From Hirudinaria manillensis (taxonomy: Eukaryota > Annelida > Clitellata > Hirudinida > Hirudinidae), in the NCBI GenBank assembly GCA_034509925.1, contig CM067538.1:3649001-3713000 (forward strand): a DNA stretch of 64,000 bases. The letters are read 5' to 3'. Both the position numbers and the translations under genes were made by a program. The notes under the pieces were generated by a model that searched no databases, was not told the origin of the DNA, and worked only from the letters and a program-made list of their open reading frames with translations. Shown here piece by piece: positions 1 to 11,420 of the stretch (the first letter of the stretch is position 1; each line of letters starts with the position of its first letter).

Positions 1-56
1 TTTTTAATATAAAACTCAGTTAGCCACTATTAATATTTGTAAATGTTTCAAAAAAG

Positions 57-837
57 ACTGGGTTGTGGTGAAGAAGATGTGAAAGAAATTCAAAGACATC
101 CATTCTTCATGCCTATTGATTGGCAGGATCTGGTAGCAAAGAAGGTTAGCATGCCCACCTACTGAATGATCTGACATATGATAAAAACAAATATGCTAGA
201 TATTGAATGTTTCAATCAAAATATCTTAAAATATTCAAATTGGCTATTTAAGTCAGCTACCTAAACTTTATTTGATTGAGTGGGATTACATCTTAATTTT
301 TTGTAGGGTTGTGGTGTGTACTGCTCTAAAAAGGGTTAGGCTCTGCTAAGCTAATCTGAGGATTTCCCTGTGCTAGTAATTTATTAGTGATAATACTAAT
401 AATAATTCTACGACCTAAAATATTAAAAATTGATTTTTTGAGTGTCGGTTTAAGCTGAATCTAGCCACATAGGAGTTAAATAAGTACAATTAAAACAAAG
501 TTCACCATTAAGTTAAGATCATGAAAATATTAACTATTTTTTTATTGGAATATCTAGGATACTCAACTCAAAAGTGAACCATATGAAGATATTTTGATTA
601 ATTTTCAATTTGTTATTAATTTTATTCCAGATTGAACCCCCATGGAAACCAGATCTTAAGTCAGACACGGACCTGAAATACATATCTGAAGATTTTATTT
701 CTGCACCAGTTTCTCTGACCCCCACTGAATCAGCATTGGAACCAATCGATGAAGAAGCTGCTTATTTTCAATCATTTTCATATCAGGGGAGTAGGTCCAG
801 CCTCTCAAGTCGTTTGAGCAACATGTCAACCACATAG
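57..837 (+). CDS. Akt: Akt / protein kinase B, last two exons (5' part outside window)
   Basis: This is the C-terminal end of an AGC-family Ser/Thr kinase acting downstream of PI3K. Exon 57-144 encodes the end of the kinase domain (RLGCGEEDVKEI, then HPFF and DWQDLVAKK). It is spliced in phase 0 (AAG|GTTAGC to TTCCAG|ATT) to exon 631-837, which starts IEPPWKPDLK and ends in a TAG. The last exon holds the AGC tail: the turn motif SLTPTE and the hydrophobic motif FQSFSY, whose serine corresponds to human Akt Ser473. The tail SYQG plus a Ser-rich end resembles fly Akt1 rather than PKN or PKC. The first exon has no strong polypyrimidine tract; its acceptor is inferred because an in-frame stop lies just upstream. 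Everything before the end of the kinase domain lies left of the window. Family call is firm; orthology with Akt rather than SGK is very likely. Confidence 0.88.
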
Positions 838-1027
838 GTTGGTGGATAAGAGGTGCATGATCAGCTGATATGTGGTCTTGACCATGATTGTTTGGTCTTT
901 TATTCTTTTAGTGCAGAAGCACATTACTATTTCAAGAGACTTTAAATTGCTCCAAATTTTTATTGGATGAATATCTTTGCAATATTGCAAATTATGCTCT
1001 AAAAATATTTCTATAAATCATTCACTA

Positions 1028-1033
1028 AATAAA
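1028..1033 (+). other. poly(A) signal of the Akt gene
   Basis: AATAAA about 190 bases after the Akt stop codon, in AT-rich 3' UTR-like sequence. It is the first canonical hexamer after the stop. Confidence 0.55.
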
Positions 1034-1039
1034 GTTTTT

Positions 1040-1769
1040 GTGTTTCAATATAATTCTGAAATTAACCATTTATGGATTTTTTTGTACTATGTTGAAAACT
1101 AAAATGTCATTCTTGTCTCATCACATGTCATTTGACTTGGACTGCTTCATGATATCTTAGAGTTATTTGTTGAAGTTGTACTATAATAATATTAATTGTT
1201 GTTATTATGACAAGTTACTATGTAAACATTGTCTACATCCCCTAAAAGTTCATAACTTAAAAGATCATAAATAAAATGATATTTGAAGATATAGTTGATA
1301 TTTCCTAAAGGTAAATTTATGTGTTAATTGCCCTAAAGCAGGGATTCCCAACTTTTAGAAAATTGTTGCATTAAAAAGCTTCAAAGTATCTTCAGGATAT
1401 GCCACAGAAAAAAAATATTGCGAAAGCCACACATAAAAAAAATTACTTTTTTAATGTGGTAATCAGTGGTTGGTACGCTCTCAGATTGTGTCAAAATCTG
1501 GGTTAAGCAACAAAACTTTATTTTAACGTTCGTCTGCGAGTCGAGCATTAAGTTTCATTCTACGTAAGAGCATCTCGCGCGCAATTATGGCTGAAACTTT
1601 CATTGCATGTCGTCCGAAAATCTATATGCTTGAACTGCAATAATGCATGTTGAACTTGGACCACAGTCCACCAGAACAAATGCTTCAAGAAGCTCTAGCT
1701 GAAGGTTAGCAGGGGTCAATTGTTTTGGCAAAAATAAAGTGAACACTACTGATAATCTCTTTTACGAAA
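1040..1769. other. intergenic stretch, no gene recognised
   Basis: AT-rich sequence between the Akt 3' end and the first LTR element. No reading frame or repeat could be assigned. Short GC-richer patches around 1500-1700 may be decayed transposon sequence but match nothing I recognise. Confidence 0.4.
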
Positions 1770-2475
1770 AAATATACACGTCGTATAGGAATATAAAAAC
1801 GCACCCAATCGCTCGTTGGTTCTCGCCTTTTACCTAGTTGATTACATTGCAAGCCCTTTCAATGTGATTCCTGTTGTGGTTGAGCATCAACGGGAATGGA
1901 GCGCGGCATTCTATTGTGTAAGGCCTTGTGGCTATTCTGCTCGCGCTCTTTTAGTGATCTTGTGATTAGCTAGTAAAGTTACCGAAACCGTAGTTCTCGA
2001 CTGGTTATCTTCCTATTGCACGATACAACAATTCCAATAAACAGACTGTAGATTTATTTGTCTCCTAATCCGCTACAAATTGGTGACCCCTCCATAAATG
2101 ATAAAATGGAAGCTTTCGGCACAAGGTATTCTTAAGCGCGTGCAGTACACTCCCTCATCAGGGATTCGCGCCACTTTAAAACTAATTCATGTTTTCATGG
2201 ATTCATGTGGCCGCAGATAAATAATAAAGATTATAATCTGGCGTCGAGTGTGCCAACGGATCAAAATTCAACGTCACCATAAAGTCCTTGCTCCCGAAAT
2301 ACGGATTCCAGCACGTTCATATGGACTTAGTCGGACCACTTCCAGCTTCTCCGAAACACACCCACATTTTCAAAGACTTAGACCGTTTCAAAGTACTCAA
2401 GTACTATTCCACTAGATGACACATCAACAGAGAACTTTTTGTTGGAAGTCATCTCAGGATAGATTGCATAGTTTG

Positions 2476-2638
2476 TGTTGAAATAAGCCTCGAATATATC
2501 AAATTTAAAGTTCAGCTACACCAGACCATCTTTATTCACAGGAAGAAGTGAAAACAAAGGAGAGCGGAACCAAAAACCATTAATATAATAATTCAAACCA
2601 TTTTAACAAAACAAGTTTTTAAGCATAAAAACTCAACA
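2476..2638 (-). repeat. 3' LTR of the Copia element
   Basis: Begins TGTTGAAATAAG and ends ACTCAACA on the plus strand. Its right half (GCGGAACCAAAAA onward) matches the right half of the LTR at 6650-6842. TG..CA ends are present. Confidence 0.7.
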
Positions 2639-5600
2639 CCTTCTCATTTTGTTAAAATCCACCGAATTATTATTTAAGTCCCATTCTGTCCTTCAGCATG
2701 TTCAGCCTCTCTTCACTAACTGGTTTTGTCAAGATGTCTGCAATCTGAAATTCTGATGAGACTCTTTTGACACACACATCGCCTTCCGTGACTTTTTCTC
2801 TGACGAAAAAAATGTCTTGTCTTGACGTGTTTGGTTCTTTTGTGATATTCTGGATTCTCAGCTAGTTTAATTGCAGCTTCGTTATCAACGTAAATTTCTG
2901 GTTTGTTAGAATATCCAGTAATGTCCTCTAACAATCTTTTCAACCAAATTGCTTCTCTAGTAGCTTCACTTGCAGCAACTACTTCTGCTTCAGTCGTTGA
3001 TATGGCTACTGACGTTTCTCTTTGACTAAGCCAACTGATAGCACCCCCAGAATAAATACAAACAACACCCGAAGTAGATCTTCAAGTGGTAGTGTCTCCT
3101 CCATGATCAGCATCACTATAGCATACCAAAGTATTTTTGTTCGTTCTAGAACTGCTATAAGTAATACCAATATCTCTGGTACCCTGAAGATATCTAAATA
3201 TCCTCTTAACCTTTACAACGTCATCTCTAGTCGGGTTTTCTAGATTTCTAGAAACAATACTAACTGCATACGCTATGTCTTGTACTTGTCATTAGGTACA
3301 TTAATGCGCCTACCGCTGATCTGTATGGAAATTTGATCTCGTTTTGATCATCACGGACATCATCTGCCTTCTCAGATTTAATAATGGGTGTTGGACATGG
3401 GCGACATTTGTCCATTCCAAATTTCTCTAGAATCTTTTGAGTAAAGTTTCTCTGAGTGATTTTTATTGAGCTATCAGATTGTTTGTTGATTTCAATTCCA
3501 AGAAAGAATGTAGCTGGTTTAGCAACAATCTTGAATTCTTTCTCTAATTTCTGCTTGAAATCTCTAAGATCTGATTCTGACGTGGCTGCAACGATTCCAT
3601 TATCGACATACAAAGCAACTAAGATTTTGCTATGCTTTTTCTTTTTTCTTGAATGAAAAGACAAGGATCTGCATCACTTTTCACAAAACCAAGATTCAAC
3701 AAAAAATTTCCAAAACGTTTGTTCCAACATCTCGGAGCTTGCTTTAGTCCATACAAACTTCTCTTGAGTTTGCATACCTTTTTAGAACCATCATCAAATC
3801 CCTCTGGTTGTTGCATGTAAATGCCTTCATCAAGTTCTCCATATAAAAATGCTGTGGATACATCAAACTGCATCATTGACATTCATTCTGCAGCTACAAC
3901 ACTTAGTAAAGTCCTAATTGTACTACTTTTAGCAACTGGACTAAATGTTTCGAAATAATCCTTTCCTTTTTTTCTGATAAAAACCTTTAACAACCAATCT
4001 TGCTTTGTGACGTTCTATTTGACCTTCAGAGTCATACTTAGTCTTGTAGACCCACTTACATGGCAAGATTTTTGTTCTTTCAGGTAAATCAACCAGTTCC
4101 CAGGTTTTGTTTTCTATTAGAGAGTTCATCTCATTTTTCATTGCATCAATCCATTCTTTTCTTCTATCAGAACTTATTGCATCATCATAAGATTCTGGTT
4201 CTTTTATGTAGGGTACATATACTTCTGCTACTTGTGTTAGCAATACATAATCATCAAACTTCTTGGGTTTCTGTAAAGCTGATCTATCTCTGAGCTGGTG
4301 ACCTACTGATTGTTTTCTAATTTCATCAGTACTAACTTGGTTTTCATCCTCACTACCTTGACTCTGCTGATCTTCACCTTCTGAGTTGGATTCACTGTGA
4401 AGTTCTGTTGTGGACTTTGTTGGCATCTGTAACCCAACAGTTTCTCCACATTCTTTTGGCTTTTCTTGAAATACAACATCTCTTGAGAAAATCATTTTCC
4501 TCTGTTCCTTGGGCCATACTCGATAGCGTTCATCACCATCGTAGCCTACTAGATAGCCTTTAATCGCTTTCTTATCCATCTTTTGTCGTCGTTGATCAGA
4601 TATGTGAACATAACAAGCAGAACCAACGTAGAATACGTAGATGACTGATCCTAGGTTTCTTACCTGTCCAAACTTCCCATGGACTCACACAATCTATTGA
4701 TGACTTGCCTGTTCGGTTCAGAATGTAGACAGCTGTGTAACACAATTCTGCCCACATGGCCACTGGAAATTCAGCTTCTGAATTTGAGTGCTTCAAAGTG
4801 CGAGCCATTTCTACTATTGTGCGGATTTCACGTTCACTACCACCGTTTTGCTGAGGTGTGTACGGTGCTGTCAGTCTTTGCGTGATTCCATGACTGCGAA
4901 GGATATTTCGAACTTCGTCATTGTCGAATTCACCCCCATTGTCACTCAGAAATTCTTTCACATTATGGCCTTGACACTTTGCTGTAGCCAGAACCTCCTG
5001 AAGTGCTTGCTTGACTTCAGCTTTCTGTCTGATGAATGTGATGAATCTCATTTTACTGAAATGATCTTTGAAGACAACAAAATATCGTTTTCTGTTAAAC
5101 GATTCTCCACTGAAAGGACCACAGACATCTGCTGATAGGAGTTCACCTGGTTTACTGGTGGCATTCCTTCTTCCAAACTTTAATCTATGAGCCTTTCCAT
5201 AGATGCAAGGTTCACATATCTCTGTATCAAGCTGAACATTGATGTTCAATTCTCTCTTTAGAAGATTTTTTACATGACGTTTGTCTTGGTGTCCAAATCG
5301 TTCATGATACAATTGAAGTAGTGAACATTCACTGACTAGGTTTACCTCGGCTGGAGTTTCAGGACTTATTGCTATCAGTCCCGCTTCGTATAAGGTACCA
5401 TTTAACTGTCTTGTCCCTTGAATAACTATTTTGCCCTGAATTCTTAAGCAACACTTTGTAGCAGTTGACTGAAACTTGCTCTGTAAATTTTTGTCTTGAG
5501 CAGCTAGAACTGAGAAGAGATTTCTACTCAAACTAGGAACATACCAGACATCTGACTAGGTTAGTTCCTGCTGCTTATTGCCTGTTGTGGCCAAAATTTT

Positions 5601-6649
5601 CACTGTGCCTTTACCTACAGCAGGAAGAACCTCTTTTCCTGCAGTTTGTACCGTGTGTGGTACTGCAAACTTTTCAAAAGTTTCAAAATTGTCTGGACTA
5701 TTTGTGATGTGTTTCATTGCTCCATTATCTATGAACCACTTATCATGAGTCTTTGCTGTAGATGCCTCGAAGATTGATGAGCACAATACTGCATTCAATA
5801 TTTCACCATGACTTGTTCTGGATGATGCTGTTGCAGAATTCTTTGCAGGTCTTCCATCGGCGATCCACTGCTTTACCCAATGACCAGCTCCATGACAGTA
5901 ATTACAGTTGCCGACTTGCTTCTTCTTAAATGCTCTTGGCTTCTCGGACATGTGTTTCTGCTTTGAGGTGTTGGCAACTAGAATGTCTTGCTGAGCTGTG
6001 TGTCATATCTGTCTTTAACTCTCTTTAAAACATGCACAGCTGAGTAACTAGTTCATCTAATGATTTCTTTTCATCACTTAGCATTAGCCAACTTGACTTG
6101 AAGATTTGGAAACTGCTTGGCAGCATCACTTTGCATATGAGCAACATCTCTGGTAGTTTCCTTTCTCCTGCTTCTTGAAGACCACTATTTAGCTCGTTCC
6201 AGTGTTTTTAGTTTAGCTACTTGGCCTGAAACATCTACATTTGATATCCATCCAAAACTAAAAACTCACTGCAAATTTGAAAAAGCTGGTCTCTGGCTGA
6301 TGCCTCAAAATTTCTTTTTATCTCCTCCCAGACTTCTCTTGCAGTCTCCCTATCCATGATTTTCTGGTAGGTTTCTTCTGAGACAGCATTGGCTATAACT
6401 GATTTGACTGTTAGCCTTTCTGAACTTATCTGAGATTTCTTTGTGAGCCTTTCTTTGTTCTTCTGTGGGATTTTCTGCTAGTTCGGGTCTCAGCAGCTTG
6501 CCATCGATAACGTCAACTGCACCTTCGTGATAGTCGATGTAGTCTTGAATTCGCCTCTTCCACATCGGCCAATCAGTCGTGAACCTCAACGGCTTTATCT
6601 TTATTCCCATCGAGTCCATTTGATGTTATTTAAAAAACAGCACTGCTAA

Positions 6650-6842
6650 TGTTAGAACTGACTTCAGAAAACTTTAACTTAGCGCTCGGGGAGCTCTGGG
6701 CCCATAACCTATTGCGGTAACTTTATTCACACACCAAGAACGCGCAACAACAAGAAGAAGGGATGGCGGAACCAAAAAACATTAAAACAATAACTCGAAC
6801 TATTTTAACAAAACAAGTTTTTTAAACATAAAAAACTCAACA
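6650..6842 (-). repeat. 5' LTR of the Copia element
   Basis: Begins TGTTAGAACTG and ends ACTCAACA on the plus strand, so on the minus strand it opens with TGTTGAGT, as Copia LTRs often do. The outer 75 bases are a clear direct repeat of 2563-2638; the inner part has diverged. Confidence 0.68.
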
Positions 6843-7389
6843 CGAAATCCTCATCACGGACAGAGGAAGCCAGTTTTCTTCGCTTTTTTTTTAATCAGGT
6901 GAACAAATTGTTTGGAATACATCACATCCAGACAACAGCTTATCACCAGGCAGATAAAGGGATGGTTGAGCGTTTCTATTCCAACGCAAAGCAAGGTTCA
7001 CCAAAAAAATGGTCAGACCTCCCACTTTGTTGGGAATTCGCACAAAGACTTGCATTGCTTACCAGCAGAGCTGATCAGTGTGGAACCTATAGGTTGCCAG
7101 GTGAGTTAATAACAACGGACCAACCTGACCCCACACTTGGATACTCATATTTTGTGAAGCATCACAGGGAACAGAAGAGAAAGCTCAATCCTCGACAACC
7201 TAGGCACAATGTTTCTTTCAGGTATCTCTTCGGGATGCTTGCCTTCCCGGAGCAAAGCTGGTTCATCCCACGAAAACTACTAATCAAGTAGAAATAAATC
7301 TAAATTATCCTTTGTTATATTTAGAGTTTATACATAATACACAATACAATACTTTAAAATAAATACAATGACCAGATATGTTGACTCAC

Positions 7390-7680
7390 TGAATGATCAT
7401 TAGCACGGAAGGACCTGGGTCTCCAACTGAAGAATTTCCAGATGGACACGTATGCCTCAAGAAACTCCGCATCGGAGCTTACCTCAGAGGAGTTATCCAC
7501 TTTCAAACGTCTCGGTCATCTGAAACCCCTTAGGCTCTATGGGGATGGGTCGCATCTAGAGACCTTCACTGCCCGATCGGGTTGGGCAAAAATTTGATCC
7601 TTGCAAGTCTCTCCAATCGGTTTTCCGTTCTGGATTTAACTTTCGCTTATGGGAGACTATCTGTAATATAAGAAGTACTT
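7390..7680 (-). repeat. Probable gypsy LTR remnant
   Basis: The stretch around 7470-7570 (for example CTCAGAGGAG, TTTCAAACGTCTCGG and TGAAACCCCTTAGG) resembles 41640-41740, which lies in the LTR of gypsy fossil B. It has the same plus-strand orientation as that copy, which is opposite to gypsy A next to it. It is therefore probably a separate solo LTR and not the 3' LTR of gypsy A. The ends are not defined. Confidence 0.4.
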
Positions 7681-7693
7681 TCAATAATGAAAA

Positions 7694-7746
7694 TACCGTA
7701 TTTTCACGAATATAAGACGCAGACGGATATAATATGCACTTTTTAC
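7694..7746. repeat. Short end of an unclassified DNA transposon
   Basis: The string CCGTATTTTCACGAATATAA with GACGCAGACGG after it resembles a terminus found on many animal DNA transposons and MITEs. It abuts the point where Tc1 copy A loses similarity to copy B, so it may be the sequence that replaced that end. No partner terminus was seen. Confidence 0.3.
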
Positions 7747-9067
7747 AACACTGTGGAGCATAAATTTTTTAATTTATTGGATTTAAACTTTTAAATTATG
7801 ATTTATATGAAAGTCAATAGTGACTTATGTCTCCTTTCTTCATAATTACCTCTTTAATTCTGTTTTTTAGACTGTCCTAGGCCAGCTCTTTCTAGGCCTT
7901 TTCCAGAGTCTTTCAGCTCTTAAACGCTGGAATATTGCCTGCCATTACAATATATTTTCCTGGGAAGCAATACCCACACGTGTTCGATGGCCACTTGAGA
8001 ACCTCCAAATAACTTTCCTGTATAAAAAGTTTGGATGATTTTGCCGTGTGTAGAAGAGCATCGTCATGCTGGAATATGATCCTTTCATTTCCATATTTGT
8101 CACATAATGTAAACAAATGAAAGCCCAGTGTTTGAACATATTTGGCAGAGTTTTGCTTCCCTCTAAATGGCAGCCCAAACCATCACTGAGCCACCTCCAA
8201 AATTTCTTTCAAAAAATGATTTTTTTTGGATCTTTTGACATCATGCCTTTGATATTTGAATCCATCTGGACCATCTAAGTTAAATTTCTTTTCATCTAAA
8301 AAATAATGGAATTCCAGTTAGTGTCCAAATCCAACGTCTCCTTTGCCCAGTTCAGTCGGAGCTTCCTGTGGGCTTCCGTCAGTGCTGATGCTTAACAAAC
8401 TTTAGAAAACCACTTCCACAGAGACATCTCAATATTGTCAATCTACTGACATTTAGGTTTAAGCTACTTTTTAGGTGATTTGTTAAACTAAGCCCCTTGG
8501 AAGCTTTGCGAAAGATGACTCTTCTCTGACGTTCATTCACTTTTTTGGGTCTTCCAGGGGAACAAATTGTTCCATAACTTTGAGGACCACTTAAAAACGA
8601 CTAATGACATTTCTAGAACGATTCACCATCCTAGAAATTTCAGAAATTGACAAGTCTTTAAAGGCAAAATTTTGTCCTTTTTCAATATCATTAGCTTTCC
8701 TAAACCCATCTATAATAATGTTAGCTATCAGTATTTTGTTCTATAAAAATGTTAAGGACATTGAATAATATATAAGGAGTTTTATTATGTTAACGAACTT
8801 TTGTGAAACCTGCAATAAAATATTTTTTCCACCACGGAAAATACCCCATGCTACTTTGCGGAAACTCCGAGAAACAACACCAAAAGCGTTTCTTGGTGGA
8901 TTCTCATAAATATTCAAATTTTAATGTTAAATTTTATTGAATACTAATTAATTACTTTCTTGTGATTGATAAAATCAGCATTTTGACAAAGGTTTAACTG
9001 TACTTTTAAAGATTTAGATAGAAATCGTGTGATTCTCGAACCTGTCCTATCTTTACGACGCGCACTG
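7747..9067 (-). mobile_element. Tc1-like DNA transposon, copy A (one end missing)
   Basis: Nearly the same sequence as the element at 28227-29690 but inverted. The right end is intact: GCGCACTG followed by TA at 9068-9069, the expected Tc1 terminus and target. The other end is missing: similarity to copy B stops at about 7747, roughly 190 bases before that copy's end. The transposase lies on the minus strand, roughly 7800-8730. IFQHDDALLHTAK, with a catalytic Asp, is readable on the minus strand around 8060, but the NPIE region after it is disrupted here. The reading frame carries several frameshifts and stops, and at least two are also present in copy B. This copy keeps about 80 bases near the right end (about 8930-9010) that copy B lacks. 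It is a dead element. Confidence 0.82.
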
Positions 9068-9289
9068 TAGTGTTTTTCTTTTCATTGGGCGCTGTTCCCG
9101 CAAATTTCCGGTGATAATTATTCCAATGTAGTGAAAACGCATAAAAAAAAGAAGTTTTGAACTTTAACCGCTATTATGTAGTCTTTTCAATGGTAATAAG
9201 TGTTCTAAAAATTTTATTAATTCAAAAATAGTATCGACATGATGTGCATTGCCTATATTTCTATTATTTCGATGCACCTTGATTTCATT

Positions 9290-10030
9290 GATGCCACTAT
9301 TTATTCCAGACATTCCTTTAGCAGGCTTTTCCAGGATTCAAATATCGCCTGTTTTAACTCCATAATTGTTGAATATTGTTTATCATTGTGGTAAATCTCC
9401 CTTGTCTACCAAATATTTTCTATAGGATTTAAATCAGGAGAATATGCCTTCATTTCACAACACTCACCTTATCCTCCTGGAAAATGACATTGCTTCCATT
9501 GAGATGTGAATGTCCTGCTGGTCAACAAGGTCATTTTTACGGAAACCTTTAGCAAATGGAATTATAATACTGGAACTGAACTTGATATAATCCTTAGATG
9601 TCAGTTTTCCATGGATAAAGGATAAAAATTCTGTCTGACTGCAGGCTGAAAATCCTCCCCAGAACATCACGAAAGCATCTGCAATATTTCTGCACAATAA
9701 ACCTCTTTTCATAAATCATGGCAGCAACACTGTCACCCATCAGGACCATCAAAGTTAAACTTTTATTTTATCTGAAAAAATTTCTGACATCCATTCGACC
9801 ACGTCTTTAGCCCATTCCAGGCAATGCTAGCTGTAACTTTTCTTGAGAGAGGATTTTTTGATGTTGCTTGAATTTTAATATTTTGCTCTCCTGCAAACAC
9901 CTTAACACTATAGAGTTGTTCACTTACAAATTTGATGAACTGTTGATGAAAGTTTCCCCTTTGAGTCCTCTGGGATGAGAATTCACAGATCCTTCTTCAT
10001 TTGTTTTGGGGGTATCACACCAGGATTTTT
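9290..10030 (-). mobile_element. Second Tc1-like transposase relic, different family
   Basis: Minus-strand fragments of a DDE transposase unlike copy A. Around 9464-9712 one reads VMFWGGFSACSQTEF, then GKLTSKDYIKF and a degraded QQD catalytic context. Around 9405-9440 one reads YSPDLNPIENIW, the hallmark third catalytic segment of Tc1/mariner transposases. Upstream helix-turn-helix pieces lie near 9840-10020. Several stops and frameshifts interrupt it. Terminal repeats were not found. Confidence 0.68.
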
Positions 10031-10079
10031 CTTACCATATCCTTCCGGAGTTCTCAAAAAGTTTCTCACGACAATTTAA

Positions 10080-11180
10080 AAATGTTGCGGCCCCTTGAAA
10101 ATATAGGAAATTGGATAATTTACTTTCTTAATCCCCATAATCTGACCTTTCATGCTCACCCAGCTCACTTTCATGCTCCCTTTTCCATGTTCTTCAGAGT
10201 AGAACAAAACTTTTAATTTGTTATTATTGATGCACTTACACATAGCTAATAAAATAATATCAATTTTCGCCAATAGACCCCCAATAAATTATTAATAATA
10301 CAAATGTACAACAGCACTCTTAAACCACGTCAATCCAAATTCAAATGCTCATCCTCACCTCACACCATTGCCAAAACTGAAGTGCCAACAAATCTTGATT
10401 TACAAAATATGCCAGGAAAATGCGTATTTGGATCGATTCAGGCATTGAATAGGTAGAGCATCAATCAAGTAGCATCGATGACAACCATCAATATGTATTA
10501 TCAACCCAGGGAGCATCCTCAGCTAGGGCCCTGTAGAAATGGCAACTAGCTAAGGACTTAAAAATAGCCTTAGGATACACAAGGCACTCAAAATATTAAC
10601 TAAATACAGATTTCGACATAAATAAAGCAGACGACATCTAATGCCACAAAATAGTTTGTTGGCAAAACATTATATGGGAAATCCACAAACAAGAAATTCT
10701 AAAAAATTCCGAGATATTTCAGCAGTTTATGCTCTTCCAAGATGAGACCAACAATTTCAAACGTTTATTACTAGCCAGTATAATTCTAAATGGGTGATAC
10801 AACATATTCCCAAAACATTTATAAATCATTACAAAGAAAAAGGTAAAACTGTGAGCATGACAAATGCTGGCCATCAAAGGAGACAAAATTATTTTGATGA
10901 TGGTCTTTCAAACTTTAATGTTGATAAAATAAAGTCAACCTAAAACACAACTATACAATAGACTTAATTAATGCAGAGCTAAAGAAATAATGTCTTAAAC
11001 AATCTTCAAGTCACCATTGGAAATGGAATGCAATGAACAGTTGGGTATTCAATGGTTTCAACTAAACTTTTCTTCACATAACTCAGGTATCAAATCAATT
11101 GATGCAAATGAAATCTCTAAACAGTTAGCAGAATATATTTACAGGTTTCTAACCATGCAAATTCCAAGTAAGGAGCATTT
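10080..11180. other. Intergenic region, nothing recognised
   Basis: AT-rich sequence between transposon debris and the 3' end of the cindr-like gene. A 79-codon open frame on the plus strand (11017-11256) resembles no family I know and overlaps the likely 3' UTR of the gene on the other strand; it is probably not a gene. Confidence 0.35.
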
Positions 11181-11188
11181 CAGCAATC

Positions 11189-11194
11189 TTTATT
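11189..11194 (-). other. poly(A) signal candidate for the cindr-like gene
   Basis: TTTATT on the plus strand (AATAAA on the minus strand), about 230 bases past the stop codon at 11421. Confidence 0.45.
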
Positions 11195-11420
11195 GCTCAC
11201 AAAAATTATTTATAGATAACTACAATTACAAAACTAAGGAACTGCAATCAATTTAAAGACTGATATTATGTTTATAAAAACTCCAATGTAGCAGTATTAT
11301 TCTCCATTACTAGGCTAAAACCAGTTCATATTTCACTAAGACAAAAATCAACATAGAAACCATAGATAGACTCAAACCAACAGGAAATATCTCTGTCTCC
11401 AGAAATTTCATTAAGACAAT

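Larger units (their letters stand above)
2476..6842 (-). mobile_element. Ty1/Copia LTR retrotransposon fossil nested in gypsy A
   Basis: A near full-length Copia element on the minus strand. Parts in coding order: gag start (6350-6619, MDSMGIKIKPLRF), nucleocapsid and protease (5556-5951, with NCNYCHGAGH and a WFIDNGA active-site context), integrase (4596-5531, with a CGPFSGESF segment and FLSDNGGEF), integrase end and start of RT (3941-4579), reverse transcriptase (3260-3882, DVSTAFLYGELDE and ALYVDNG), and RNase H (2716-2943, YVDNEAAIKLAENP). The gag-PR-IN-RT-RH order is diagnostic of Copia. It is flanked by short LTRs of about 163 and 193 bases that begin TGTT and end CAACA. The element is broken, with roughly six to ten breaks. 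The two LTRs are clearly diverged, so the insertion is old. Confidence 0.88.
1770..7290 (+). mobile_element. Ty3/gypsy LTR retrotransposon fossil A, split by a Copia insertion
   Basis: Left part: an LTR-like block (about 1770-2080) with AATAAA at 2036-2041, followed at 2081 by TGGTGACCCC, a typical primer-binding-site context. From about 2290 there is an integrase segment (HVHMDLVGPLPAS on the plus strand). Right part, 6843-7290: the integrase continues with EILITDRGSQF, then TTAYHQADKGMVERF. The two integrase pieces are consecutive parts of one gypsy integrase core, separated by the Copia element at 2476-6842. The element is broken, with several breaks and much of gag-pol absent. It is older than the Copia element inside it. 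No downstream LTR in matching orientation was recognised. Confidence 0.72.

Noticed and set aside
4788-5135. 115-codon plus-strand frame
   Set aside because: Shadow of the Copia integrase on the other strand.
7390-7680. 3' LTR of gypsy A
   Set aside because: Its orientation matches the LTR of the minus-strand fossil B, opposite to gypsy A, so it is listed as a separate remnant.
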